This document shows positions 9,406 to 17,814 of a DNA stretch of 64,000 nucleotides, piece by piece. The stretch lies in NCBI GenBank assembly GCA_044347745.1, contig JBIKUD010000012.1:15641-79640 (forward strand). The letters run 5' to 3'. The stretch is from JAIBBV01 sp044347745. GTDB taxonomy: Bacteria; Bdellovibrionota_C; UBA2361; JAFLCA01. Position numbers and translations under genes: made by a program. Within the stretch, counting starts at the first letter, position 1, and each line of letters begins with the position of its first letter. The notes under the pieces are model-generated. The model was given only the letters and a program-made list of their open reading frames with translations, was not told where the DNA came from and did no database searches.

Positions 9406-9407
9406 GT

Positions 9408-11057
9408 CTAGGCCTGAGCTCCTGTGGGAGTACTTTTTGCTACAGTGGTGGCTGAGGGAGCCCCATTTTGAAGCGAAACTCCTTGCCCTTTAATTTGCGC
9501 AATTTTTAAATTCCCGAGCCGTGACTCTGAAGAAAGCAGCGATACTGTAAGCGCACGATCATCACTAGCTTCAGTGCTCTTTACCCCAAGGGCAACCGCG
9601 ATCTTATGCATGAGTCTCCAATCCGCCAACGAACCGGCTGGGGGCTCTACTACCCTGTCCGTATATTGTAAGCGCTGATCCTTGTTAAGAAGTAGTCCTG
9701 ACTTCTCCAAAATACTTCTCCCAGGTAATACGACCCGGCATACTTCAGCAAATTTAGACTTTGAGTCGGTGCCAATAAAAGCGGAAATTTTTGCTTGTGA
9801 TAAACCTTTACGGGCAGGCTCATCAAAATCTTCCTGAGCTATTGCCCGGTCACCCACCAATAATACGTGGGTCGCAGCCCCGGACCGCAAGGTCTGTAAG
9901 GCCGCACGGTACTGTTGTTCAAGCTCGCCAGTCACAATTCCGCTGAAAATTGCTCCCTGGGCATTCGCAGCATAATCCGGGCTGATTAAAAGTGCCTCAG
10001 TTTGAGTAAGTGCGCGCTTTTTGTATGCAAGCACCGCTGTACTCTCTTTGCCACATGCAGCGAGTAGTTGCTTCAGTGCATAGTACTCCTCAAGCACCAA
10101 GTCAGGAGATACAAAACAAAGCACATTTTGGCCTTTATAGGCACCAAGATCCTTAATCGCCTGCTCAAGACTAGCTTCCTGGCCTAGGACACGAGGAGCA
10201 GCAATTCTCTCTTCAGCCAAAAATCGATGGAAGCCGTATCGCCCCTCATCACAGAGCCACTCTTTATTCACTGCTGAATTAAGGCGAGCTTTTACCTGAA
10301 CGATTTGCCCATCACGCTCACACACCTTGACATTACATCCTGTAGAACATCCCGGACAAATGGAATCTGTCTGTTTGGTAAACCAAATTCGGGTGTTAAA
10401 ACGCCAGTCGCGGTGAGTTAATGCGCCCACCGGACAGAGATCAACTACTGTCCCTGAAAGCGGGTTATTAAGTTCCTTGCCGGGGTTTATCGAAATGACT
10501 GAGCGATCGCCACGGTTGAGCATTCCTAACTCACTCGTTTTTGTCACTTCATCGCAAAAACGAATGCAGCGGGTACACATTATACAGCGCTCACCATCCA
10601 GAATGACCTTAGGGCCAAGCGGAACGGCTTTTACCTTTTTGACCTTTTCTTCTAAGAATCGGCTAGGCCTCGCGTTGTAGTCATAGTGGTAATCTTGCAA
10701 CTTACAATGCCCTGCCTGATCGCAGACCGTGCAATCCAGAGGGTGATTAATGAGAATAAACTCTAGCGTTGCTGCCTGCGCATCGGCTGCTTCCTTACTA
10801 GTCTCCTGCGTTAATACTTCCATCCCCTCTGCAACAGGGGTGTTACATCCAATTGCAAGTTTTGGCTGTCCTTTAACTTGCACCTGACACATGCGGCAAT
10901 TTCCAGCCACCGAAAGATGCGGATGATAGCAATAATGCGGGATTTCCTTGCCAGCAATCTTAGCAGCTTCGATTAAGTTGGTCCCTTTAGGAACACTTAC
11001 CTTCTGCCCATCAATCGTTAGGTTCACCAAGGGTGTCGACTCAGGCTGTGTACTCAT
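9408..11057 (-). CDS. nuoG: NADH-quinone oxidoreductase subunit G (short form)
   Basis: NuoG is the iron-sulfur subunit that carries electrons from NuoF toward the quinone arm. The N-terminal part has the N1b 2Fe-2S cysteines (HYCYHPHLSVAGNCRMCQ), the His plus Cys set of N5 (HPLDCTVCDQAGHC), the N4 cysteines (CIMCTRCIRFC with CPVGAL) and an N7-type set (CPGCSTGCN with a later LCDEGR). At 549 residues it is shorter than the 680-900 residues of many NuoG proteins, because the molybdopterin-oxidoreductase-like C-terminal domain is reduced. A proline/threonine/alanine-rich tail ends the protein. Confidence 0.94.
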   Translation of the reverse strand: MSTQPESTPLVNLTIDGQKVSVPKGTNLIEAAKIAGKEIPHYCYHPHLSVAGNCRMCQVQVKGQPKLAIGCNTPVAEGMEVLTQETSKEAADAQAATLEFILINHPLDCTVCDQAGHCKLQDYHYDYNARPSRFLEEKVKKVKAVPLGPKVILDGERCIMCTRCIRFCDEVTKTSELGMLNRGDRSVISINPGKELNNPLSGTVVDLCPVGALTHRDWRFNTRIWFTKQTDSICPGCSTGCNVKVCERDGQIVQVKARLNSAVNKEWLCDEGRYGFHRFLAEERIAAPRVLGQEASLEQAIKDLGAYKGQNVLCFVSPDLVLEEYYALKQLLAACGKESTAVLAYKKRALTQTEALLISPDYAANAQGAIFSGIVTGELEQQYRAALQTLRSGAATHVLLVGDRAIAQEDFDEPARKGLSQAKISAFIGTDSKSKFAEVCRVVLPGRSILEKSGLLLNKDQRLQYTDRVVEPPAGSLADWRLMHKIAVALGVKSTEASDDRALTVSLLSSESRLGNLKIAQIKGQGVSLQNGAPSATTVAKSTPTGAQA

Positions 11058-11100
11058 AGAGTTACCGATAAATGAAATCTATTTGGACGCCAAAAACACA

Positions 11101-12420
11101 CTAGTGCTTGGCTCCCTCAAACTCGAAATTTAAGCTTTCGCGCCTTGGTCGAATACCAACTAACGCATTTCCAATTTTTCCTTTGAATTCCTCTGGGAAC
11201 TTGCGGATGAATGCTTGCGCAGGCCACGAAAGCGCCTCACCAAAGGCGCAAATTGTATGCCCGGCCACTTGGCTACAGATACTTTCTACAAGCTGCACAT
11301 CACCGCCCAATCCGTCGCCTTGCGCAATACGATTAAACACCTTCTCAATCCAGTGACCACCCTCACGGCAAGGTGTGCACTGACCACAAGACTCATGAGC
11401 ATAAAAATGAGCTACATTAAGGGCCGCTTCAACCATGTCTGTAGTTTCATCCATGACCATAAACCCGCCGGAGCCGAGGTGAGACCCTGCCTTCACTAAA
11501 GATTCATAATCAATCGTCACTCCGGCAAGCTCATCGGCTCTCAGCACGGGCATCGAAGAGCCTCCCGGAATTACTCCCTTAAGCTTACGACCACCTCTGA
11601 TGCCGCCACATTCCTCTTCAATAAACTGCAAGAGGGGGTACCCAAGCTCAATTTCATACACACCCGGTTTATTGATGTGCCCAGAAGCCGAAATAAGTTT
11701 GGTGCCGGTTGACTTCCCCACTCCAATTTCTGAGTAAGCTTTTCCACCGTGCTCCAAAATCCATGGTAATGCAGCCAGCGTTTCAGTGTTATTCACCACC
11801 GTAGGGCAATTATATAACCCAAGAGTTGCCGGGAAAAATGGCGGCTTCAGACGTGGCTGACCTTTCTTGCCCTCAAGCGAATTGAGTAGCGCTGTTTCTT
11901 CACCACAAATATACGCACCAGCTCCACGATGAATTACCATGTGATGCGTAAATCCAGATCCAAAAATATTCTCGCCCAAGTAGCCCTTGGCGTAAGCCTC
12001 TTCAATGGCTCGCTTCATGCGAGTATACGGATAGGCGTATTCGCCACGAATGTAGGTACAAGACCATTTACTCTGTACTGCCCAAGCACAAATCAGCATT
12101 CCCTCAATCACCGCATGAGGGTCCTTTTCAAGTAGTACGCGATCTTTGAATGTGCCGGGCTCACTCTCATCGGCATTGTTAATAACGTACACGGGCTTCT
12201 GTCCGTTGCGAGGAATAAATCCCCATTTGGTACCCGCCGGGAAACCGGCTCCGCCGCGCCCGCGAAGTCCCGATGTTTTGACTTCATCTATTACCTTCAG
12301 CGGATCCATAGCCAGCACTTTTCGAATGCTGGAATAACCTCCCCGACTTTCGTAGCCCGCAAGGGTGTGCTGATCAGGATGCTGAATGTTTTTTAGAAGA
12401 ATTTTTCTGTGTGTTCCCAC
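11101..12420 (-). CDS. nuoF: NADH-quinone oxidoreductase subunit F (NADH/FMN-binding)
   Basis: NuoF oxidises NADH through FMN and passes electrons to an N3 4Fe-4S cluster. Visible are the nucleotide/FMN region GLRGRGGAGFPAGTKWGF, GAGAYICGEETALLNSLEG, and the cluster ligands ESCGQCTPCREG with the later TICAFGEA cysteine. The 439-residue length is normal. The start is a GTG preceded by GAGGA at good spacing. It follows nuoE closely. Confidence 0.97.
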   Translation of the reverse strand: MGTHRKILLKNIQHPDQHTLAGYESRGGYSSIRKVLAMDPLKVIDEVKTSGLRGRGGAGFPAGTKWGFIPRNGQKPVYVINNADESEPGTFKDRVLLEKDPHAVIEGMLICAWAVQSKWSCTYIRGEYAYPYTRMKRAIEEAYAKGYLGENIFGSGFTHHMVIHRGAGAYICGEETALLNSLEGKKGQPRLKPPFFPATLGLYNCPTVVNNTETLAALPWILEHGGKAYSEIGVGKSTGTKLISASGHINKPGVYEIELGYPLLQFIEEECGGIRGGRKLKGVIPGGSSMPVLRADELAGVTIDYESLVKAGSHLGSGGFMVMDETTDMVEAALNVAHFYAHESCGQCTPCREGGHWIEKVFNRIAQGDGLGGDVQLVESICSQVAGHTICAFGEALSWPAQAFIRKFPEEFKGKIGNALVGIRPRRESLNFEFEGAKH

Positions 12421-12443
12421 CGGAAGTCCTCAACGAGTCAATT

Positions 12444-13001
12444 CTATATTACTTCAGAAAATGTCTGGCCCTTAAGCCCCGCTCCGAGGCTATCGCGCAC
12501 TGCGGAGAAACGAAGATCAGGCTGCTCTTTTTGAATACGCGTAAGCAACGCATCAAATTTTTCGACGCTTAAATTTTCAAAATAGCAGTCGTTTATCTGG
12601 CACATAGGCCCAGTGCCGCAGGAGCCTAGACACTCAACCTCTTCGTAACTCCACATTCCATCAGAGCTTATTTCGCCGGGGTTAATTCCTAATTTTTCAT
12701 GTAGATGCTTGCTTAGCTTTTTAGCTCCACACAATGCACAGGCCAGAGTGCGGCAGATTTGAACGTGGTACTTCCCCACCGGTTTTTTGTAATACATCGT
12801 GTAGAAGGTTGCCACTTCGCGCACATGCACCGGGGCGATACCCACTCGCTCCGATACCCATAAAATCGCTTCATCGGTGACATACCCCAGCTCTTCTTGG
12901 GCAATGTACAATGCCGGCATTACGGCCGAGCGTGCGTCCGGGTATAGTTTTTTGAGTTCTTCTACTTTTTTTTCAGCTGCGGCTGACAATTGTTTACTCA
13001 T
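12444..13001 (-). CDS. nuoE: NADH-quinone oxidoreductase subunit E (2Fe-2S)
   Basis: NuoE holds the N1a 2Fe-2S cluster of the NADH-oxidising module. The four ligands are visible as CRTLAC and CLGSC. I chose the ATG at 13001 (MSKQLSAAAEKK), which has AGAGG eight bases upstream, over a start at 13025 that would overlap the nuoD coding end. The resulting 185 residues include a C-terminal extension of roughly 20 residues beyond the core. Confidence 0.95.
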   Translation of the reverse strand: MSKQLSAAAEKKVEELKKLYPDARSAVMPALYIAQEELGYVTDEAILWVSERVGIAPVHVREVATFYTMYYKKPVGKYHVQICRTLACALCGAKKLSKHLHEKLGINPGEISSDGMWSYEEVECLGSCGTGPMCQINDCYFENLSVEKFDALLTRIQKEQPDLRFSAVRDSLGAGLKGQTFSEVI

Positions 13002-13012
13002 GTTCTGAACCT

Positions 13013-14263
13013 CTAGCGATCGCACTCGCCGCCAATCATGTTAATCATTCCAAATATGGGAACCACATCGGCGATGTTCGATCCAACAAGCATCTTGCGC
13101 ATGACACCCATGTGAATAAAGGAAGGCGCACGTACATGCACTTTATAGGGACGCCCACTTCCATCAGAGATGGTGTAGAACCCAAGCTCGCCATTTCCGC
13201 CTTCAACAGGTAAATACACATCTCCGACCGGTGGCTGCACACCTTTAATCACCATCTCAAAATGGTTAATCATGCCATCAATGGAGCTGTAGACCTGATC
13301 CTTTGGTACGAGCACCACATGCGGATCGTCCACGCTAATCGGGCCCCCGGGCATCCGCTTCAATGCTTGCTCAATGATGCGCATCGACTGCTCAAGCTCA
13401 AGCATGCGCACTTGAAATCTGTCAAAATTATCTCCCTTTTCACCAAGCGGCACCTCAAACTCAAAGTCTTCATATGATGAATATGGGAACTGCTTACGCA
13501 CGTCGTAATTTACTCCCGATGCTCTACCGATTGGCCCACTCAACGAATAGGCAATCGCATCAGCTTTTGAAATAGCTGCTACATCGCACATACGGTCTAG
13601 AAAAATTCGATTGCGGCTTAACAGGCGATCCCCATTATCAAGGTGCATGCGCACCCCAGCCAACGCTTTTTGCACGCGCTCAGCAAAACCTTCTGGGAGA
13701 TCTGCCTTTAATCCTCCCACCCGAGCGTAAGAAATAGTTAGCCTTGCCCCAGTTACCTCTTCAACAAGCTCCCAAACATACTCACGAGCTTGAATCAGAT
13801 AGAGCATTACGGTGAAGGCGCCAAGCTCCATGGCTGAAGCGCCAAGGCAAGTGAGATGATCACACATGCGCGACAATTCGGACATGACAACGCGAATGTA
13901 CTGACAACGTTTCGGAACTTCTATGCCCAGCAATTTTTCAATCGTTAAGCACCATCCGATATTATTTATAATTGGCGAAACATAGTTCAGGCGATCCGTA
14001 TAAGGCATTACCTGATTGTAATCGACCTGCTCGCACATTTTTTCAAAACCACGATGCAGGTATCCAACTTCCACATCGGCATCAATAATTTTTTCGCCGG
14101 AAAGTTCAACTACGAGGCGCGCAGTGCCGTGAGTTGCAGGATGAGCCGGCCCCATGTTCAAAATCATGGTTTCGGTGTGCAAATCATCACCCAATGGCCG
14201 GGATCTAAAATGGGTGCTCACGCCCCCAGCGCCAAAATCTACATTTAGTAAATCGCTACTCAT
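13013..14263 (-). CDS. nuoD: NADH-quinone oxidoreductase subunit D
   Basis: NuoD is the 49-kDa-type subunit lining the quinone-binding cavity. The 416-residue protein begins the conserved region with LNMGPAHPATHGTARLVVELSGE and continues with YLHRGFEKMCE and PYTDRLNYVSP. The C-terminus ends in the family signature around DVVPIFGMINMIGGECDR. It sits between nuoC and nuoE as in most operons. Confidence 0.97.
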   Translation of the reverse strand: MSSDLLNVDFGAGGVSTHFRSRPLGDDLHTETMILNMGPAHPATHGTARLVVELSGEKIIDADVEVGYLHRGFEKMCEQVDYNQVMPYTDRLNYVSPIINNIGWCLTIEKLLGIEVPKRCQYIRVVMSELSRMCDHLTCLGASAMELGAFTVMLYLIQAREYVWELVEEVTGARLTISYARVGGLKADLPEGFAERVQKALAGVRMHLDNGDRLLSRNRIFLDRMCDVAAISKADAIAYSLSGPIGRASGVNYDVRKQFPYSSYEDFEFEVPLGEKGDNFDRFQVRMLELEQSMRIIEQALKRMPGGPISVDDPHVVLVPKDQVYSSIDGMINHFEMVIKGVQPPVGDVYLPVEGGNGELGFYTISDGSGRPYKVHVRAPSFIHMGVMRKMLVGSNIADVVPIFGMINMIGGECDR

Positions 14264-14305
14264 GCATTACTCACTTGCTTCATTCACGCCTTGCGGCAAT
14301 CAATT

Positions 14306-14914
14306 TTAGGCACGCGTCTCTTTAGGGCGCGCGCGGTTAATTTGCACCAAACTTGGTCGATTCATTTGTGTCGCAGTATTTTGCACCTCTGGAGCGCGTA
14401 AGCGGATACGGGGCTGTTTCCCTTGCACCGGATAGTCTTTTCTCAGCGGATAACCAACAAACTCCTCATACATGAGGATGCGGCGTAAATCGGGATGCCC
14501 CTTGAACGCTATCCCGTACATGTCCCAGACTTCACGCTCCATAAAGTTCGCGCCAGGCCAGAGCGTTACCAAAGAATCGACTTCGGGTTTTGACTCATCA
14601 ACGGCAACCTTGACCCTTAGCCGGTAGCCAAAACTAAGACTCATGAGGTGATAGACCATTTCAAAGCGGTTTTCGCGCTTATCCATCCAGTCAACAGCGG
14701 TTACGCTTACAAAAAAATCGAACAAGAGTTCCGTATCCAGACGCAGGATCTGAAAAAAGTCGGTCATTTTTGCGCGGGCAACACTGACCTCGACATCTCC
14801 AAGATTGAGGCGAGCATCGAGGTATTGACCACTTAGCTTTGACTGGATGAGGGAGAGAAGCCGTGCAGCTTCTTCAGCCGCGTTTCGTGCATGGGTATTC
14901 ACAGAAAAGCCCAA
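14306..14914 (-). CDS. nuoC: NADH-quinone oxidoreductase subunit C
   Basis: NuoC is the 30-kDa-type peripheral-arm subunit. Diagnostic text includes ANFMEREVWDMYGIAFKGHPDLRRILMYEEFVGYPLRKDYPV. It is the first gene of the operon here, with no nuoA or nuoB in front. The start is uncertain: 14914 is a TTG, and a GTG at 14902 (VNTHARNAAEEA) is an equally plausible start. Neither has a strong ribosome-binding site. Confidence 0.94.
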   Translation of the reverse strand: MGFSVNTHARNAAEEAARLLSLIQSKLSGQYLDARLNLGDVEVSVARAKMTDFFQILRLDTELLFDFFVSVTAVDWMDKRENRFEMVYHLMSLSFGYRLRVKVAVDESKPEVDSLVTLWPGANFMEREVWDMYGIAFKGHPDLRRILMYEEFVGYPLRKDYPVQGKQPRIRLRAPEVQNTATQMNRPSLVQINRARPKETRA

Positions 14915-15110
14915 AAAACTGAAAAACTTAGCCGTGTTCTAATACAAAGGTATAAACACATGCAATACACTTACGGCAGTGGAAGCAATGCCGCCTAAAG
15001 TCAACAACCTATAAAATAACCCCGGGGAGACCTTGCGAGCATCACACCAGCGTTTTATTGTCTGCGCCTGATGCCCAAAACCGACCTCTTATCCAATTAG
15101 AACACTCCCT

Positions 15111-15710
15111 ATGTACCAAGAGCTCTCAATAGGCCAGGATGATGATCGACATGAACGTGGCCAAGCTGAGGAGTCAGTGCCAGTAATGCCCAATTCCCCC
15201 ATTTTATTGAGACGAGGCCAACTAGAGGCGGCGCTTGAGGCGCTCTATACGCACTGGCGCAATGAAGTCCCTATTGTGCGCAGAGTTAATGGTGACCTCA
15301 ATCCAGCCCCCAACACCGAGGCGCTAAGCGGCCTCGACATGCTGCTTGTGGAGGATATTCCGGGGATTGCCTGCCTTTACGGCTTAGAAGCTGCTCTGGC
15401 CACCGGAAGGGAAATAAACGTATTCCTGCAGCAGCGAGAACTGCAAGACGAACTAGTAGACGCTATTCGGGCAAAACAACCACGCATTGCCCTTGTTGAT
15501 GGCCTACTTGCCCGAGACGTACGGGGCTGGAATCTCGTCAAGGCACTTAAGGTAGTCATGCCTAATTTAATTTGTATTGGGTTTTCCAGTGATGAAAAGT
15601 TCTCCAAAGCTTTCCGAGACGCAGGGGCCGAGGGCTTTGTGCTCAAACGCATGGAAGAACCAACCGTAACTATGCAAGAATTGGCAACCGAAATTGCTCC
15701 ATTTTTATAA
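15111..15710 (+). CDS. Stand-alone response-regulator receiver-like protein
   Basis: The C-terminal 125 residues resemble a receiver domain. An acidic pair follows a hydrophobic strand (MLLVEDIPG), a candidate phospho-acceptor Asp sits in IALVDGLLARD, a Ser is in CIGFSSDEKF, and the conserved Lys is in GFVLKRMEEP. No output domain is attached. The N-terminal 65 residues are unrecognised. An internal ATG at 15186, with GAGGAG twelve bases upstream, is a possible true start. The gene diverges from the nuo operon and precedes a Trm112-like gene. Its role is unknown. Confidence 0.65.
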   Translation: MYQELSIGQDDDRHERGQAEESVPVMPNSPILLRRGQLEAALEALYTHWRNEVPIVRRVNGDLNPAPNTEALSGLDMLLVEDIPGIACLYGLEAALATGREINVFLQQRELQDELVDAIRAKQPRIALVDGLLARDVRGWNLVKALKVVMPNLICIGFSSDEKFSKAFRDAGAEGFVLKRMEEPTVTMQELATEIAPFL

Positions 15711-15739
15711 GTTTGGCTTTATTCAAAACGGAACGAGTT

Positions 15740-15988
15740 ATGGCAATTGATGAGCTACTGCTTAAAATTTTAGTTTGTCCCGAAACAAAACAGCCAGTGT
15801 CACTGGCTGAGCCAGCGCTCATTGAAAACATAAACCGCAAAATTGAAGCCGGGACCATAAAATCTAAAGGGGGCAGTCCGGTTGCCTCCCCCATCGATGC
15901 TGGATTAATTCGTGCAGACGGCCAAGTTTTATATCCAATTCGGGAAGACATTCCCATCATGCTTATTGATGAAGCTATCCCGCTTTAA
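15740..15988 (+). CDS. Trm112/YcaR-type (UPF0434-like) small protein
   Basis: The 82-residue protein MAIDELLLKILVCPETKQPV... ends in QVLYPIREDIPIMLIDEAIPL, the pattern of the Trm112p/UPF0434 family. That family acts as small zinc-ribbon-like partners, including partners of methyltransferases. Only one cysteine remains, so metal binding is unlikely. I chose 15740 over an upstream in-frame start at 15713 because the conserved region begins there. It overlaps the start of the following methyltransferase gene, which suits a shared operon. Confidence 0.8.
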   Translation: MAIDELLLKILVCPETKQPVSLAEPALIENINRKIEAGTIKSKGGSPVASPIDAGLIRADGQVLYPIREDIPIMLIDEAIPL

Positions 15989-17138
15989 ATCTTCCAATCA
16001 ATCTGAGTCAGCAGGATGCTCCTCCTGTAAAAAGGGACCTGTGGAGAATTTGTTCTTAAGCGAATCCGAGAACGTTGCCCTTGTCACCGCTGAGCTGCAA
16101 CATCTGGGGTACCAAACCGAAGTAAGAGCACCACAGCTGGTGGCAAGTAACGCTGCCGGCCCGAACGGATTCAACTCGTGCTTTTGTGCTCAGCTTATCC
16201 CCGATTTTGAAGAAATTAACGCCCAATCTATTCGTGAGTGGGCTGAAGTTATATTCAATCAGCTCTGTGAAAAACTATCTGAAGGCGAGCGATGGCAACT
16301 ACACATCTATGATATTCAAACACCGGACACCCAAAAGATTGGACAGCGGGCGCGATTTATTTCAGAGCAGATTCAAACACTCTTGCAAAAAAAGCGTCGT
16401 GGGCTCAAAAAAAATCTTATTTTGCCAGTTGATGGGTCCATGCTCAAAACGACGGAAGATTTTGTGGCTGCCTACACAAAAGTGCCTCCGCTCTCAACTG
16501 CTGCGCTCTACCAGCTTTTACTTCTCTCATCGACGCATGGAATTGCTTCCTTTGTCCCCGGCTCCAAGCGTCTTCAATTTGGCAGTGCTCTGAGCGGGTT
16601 TCCTGCCGGAGTGCTCTCAATTCCTGAAAATAAAGCGTTGCCGTCGCGTGCCTATCGCAAACTATTGGAGGCTCAGGCCCGGTTTGGAAATTGGATTGAG
16701 GCGCAGCAAAGTTGTGTTGATTTGGGCGCCTGTCCTGGGGGCTGGTCAAGCGTGGCACTATCTCAAGGTGCTCGAGTCATGGCCATCGACAGAAGTCCCC
16801 TCGACCCAGTGTTAATGCAACACCCAAAACTCTCCTTTGAACGCGGAGACGCATTCGCGTTTATTCCTCCACGTCCTGTTGATTGGATGATCTGCGACGT
16901 TATTGCGTATCCTGAACGGACCTTCGAACTCGTCCAAAAATGGCATCAAAAAGCGCTGTGTAAAAAGTCGATTGTAACTTTTAAATTTAAAGGCCAGCCA
17001 GATCTGAAACTCCTCAATGACGTAAGGCAGTACATGCGCGGCACTGGCCACCCATTTATGCTGCGTCAGCTTGCAAGCAATAAAAACGAAGTAATGCTCT
17101 GTGTTGACTGGACAGCCAGAGAAATTTTTCCCCAATGA
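15969..17138 (+). CDS. RlmM/FtsJ-like rRNA 2'-O-ribose methyltransferase
   Basis: The C-terminal half is a Rossmann SAM-methyltransferase of the FtsJ type: motif I CVDLGACPGGWSSVALSQGA, an acidic strand end VMAIDRSPLDP, then DWMICDVIAYPER and VTFKFKG, where the K-D-K-type catalytic residues of RlmM/FtsJ enzymes are expected. The N-terminal half looks like a diverged THUMP-type RNA-binding region. RlmM modifies a cytidine of 23S rRNA; the specific target here is inferred. The ATG at 15969 overlaps the Trm112-like gene by 20 bases; other starts are possible. It ends seven bases from the convergent rsmG. Confidence 0.8.
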   Translation: MKLSRFKSSNQSESAGCSSCKKGPVENLFLSESENVALVTAELQHLGYQTEVRAPQLVASNAAGPNGFNSCFCAQLIPDFEEINAQSIREWAEVIFNQLCEKLSEGERWQLHIYDIQTPDTQKIGQRARFISEQIQTLLQKKRRGLKKNLILPVDGSMLKTTEDFVAAYTKVPPLSTAALYQLLLLSSTHGIASFVPGSKRLQFGSALSGFPAGVLSIPENKALPSRAYRKLLEAQARFGNWIEAQQSCVDLGACPGGWSSVALSQGARVMAIDRSPLDPVLMQHPKLSFERGDAFAFIPPRPVDWMICDVIAYPERTFELVQKWHQKALCKKSIVTFKFKGQPDLKLLNDVRQYMRGTGHPFMLRQLASNKNEVMLCVDWTAREIFPQ

Positions 17139-17145
17139 AGAATAA

Positions 17146-17814
17146 TTAGGCCGGGCTAAAAGTTATCAGCGACCGCTGCTCATCTAGGCCTGGCACTTCA
17201 ATCGGTAGAATTTTACCATTGCTCAGCTTTAATTTGCCAAGCAGTTTAGAAACCTCACTCAGCTCTTCGTCGCTACGCTTTGATTTTAAGCACGCAATTA
17301 ATCCCGTCCCTTTCACAAAAGGAGCAAGCCAAGGAAGTAGCTCTTTGAGATGCGCCACCGCTCGCGCAGTCACCACATCAAACGCATTTTTCATTCGCGA
17401 ATCCTTTGCTACCTCTTCGGCTCTGCCACGCAGCACCGTGGCATTTTTTAACCCTAATTCTGCACAAGCGGCCGTTAAAAATTGAGTACGCTTCAAACTA
17501 GCTTCGAGTAAGGTTACTTGTAAGTCAGGAAATGCCAACGCAAGCGGGATTCCTGGAAAACCGGCTCCTGTTCCAACGTCTAAGAGATTGCGAGCGCTGG
17601 CGGATTTGAGTGCGGGTGCCAGACTTAAGGAGTCTAAAAAATGATGGGTCACATATTTTTCGGCCGGAATACTAGTCAGGTTCATGCGCCCCCCCCACTC
17701 CTGTAAGAGAGCCGCAAAAAGTTGAAACAGGTCCAACTGCTTTTGGTTAAGGGCCACACCTAGTTTTTCGGCGCCAATCCCAAGTTGTGTAGTCTCAATC
17801 AGCACATTGTTCAT
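17146..17814 (-). CDS. rsmG: 16S rRNA (guanine527-N7)-methyltransferase RsmG
   Basis: RsmG (GidB) methylates G527 of 16S rRNA using SAM. The 222-residue protein shows RMNLTSI, the SAM motif NLLDVGTGAGFPGIPLALAFP and VVTARAVAHLKELLPW, all typical. Its ATG overlaps the stop of the upstream methyltransferase gene by four bases (ATGA), so the two are translationally coupled. Confidence 0.95.
   Translation of the reverse strand: MNNVLIETTQLGIGAEKLGVALNQKQLDLFQLFAALLQEWGGRMNLTSIPAEKYVTHHFLDSLSLAPALKSASARNLLDVGTGAGFPGIPLALAFPDLQVTLLEASLKRTQFLTAACAELGLKNATVLRGRAEEVAKDSRMKNAFDVVTARAVAHLKELLPWLAPFVKGTGLIACLKSKRSDEELSEVSKLLGKLKLSNGKILPIEVPGLDEQRSLITFSPA

Noticed and set aside
16323..16332. CCGGACACCC inside the RlmM-like gene
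   Set aside because: It is coding sequence, a short match only.
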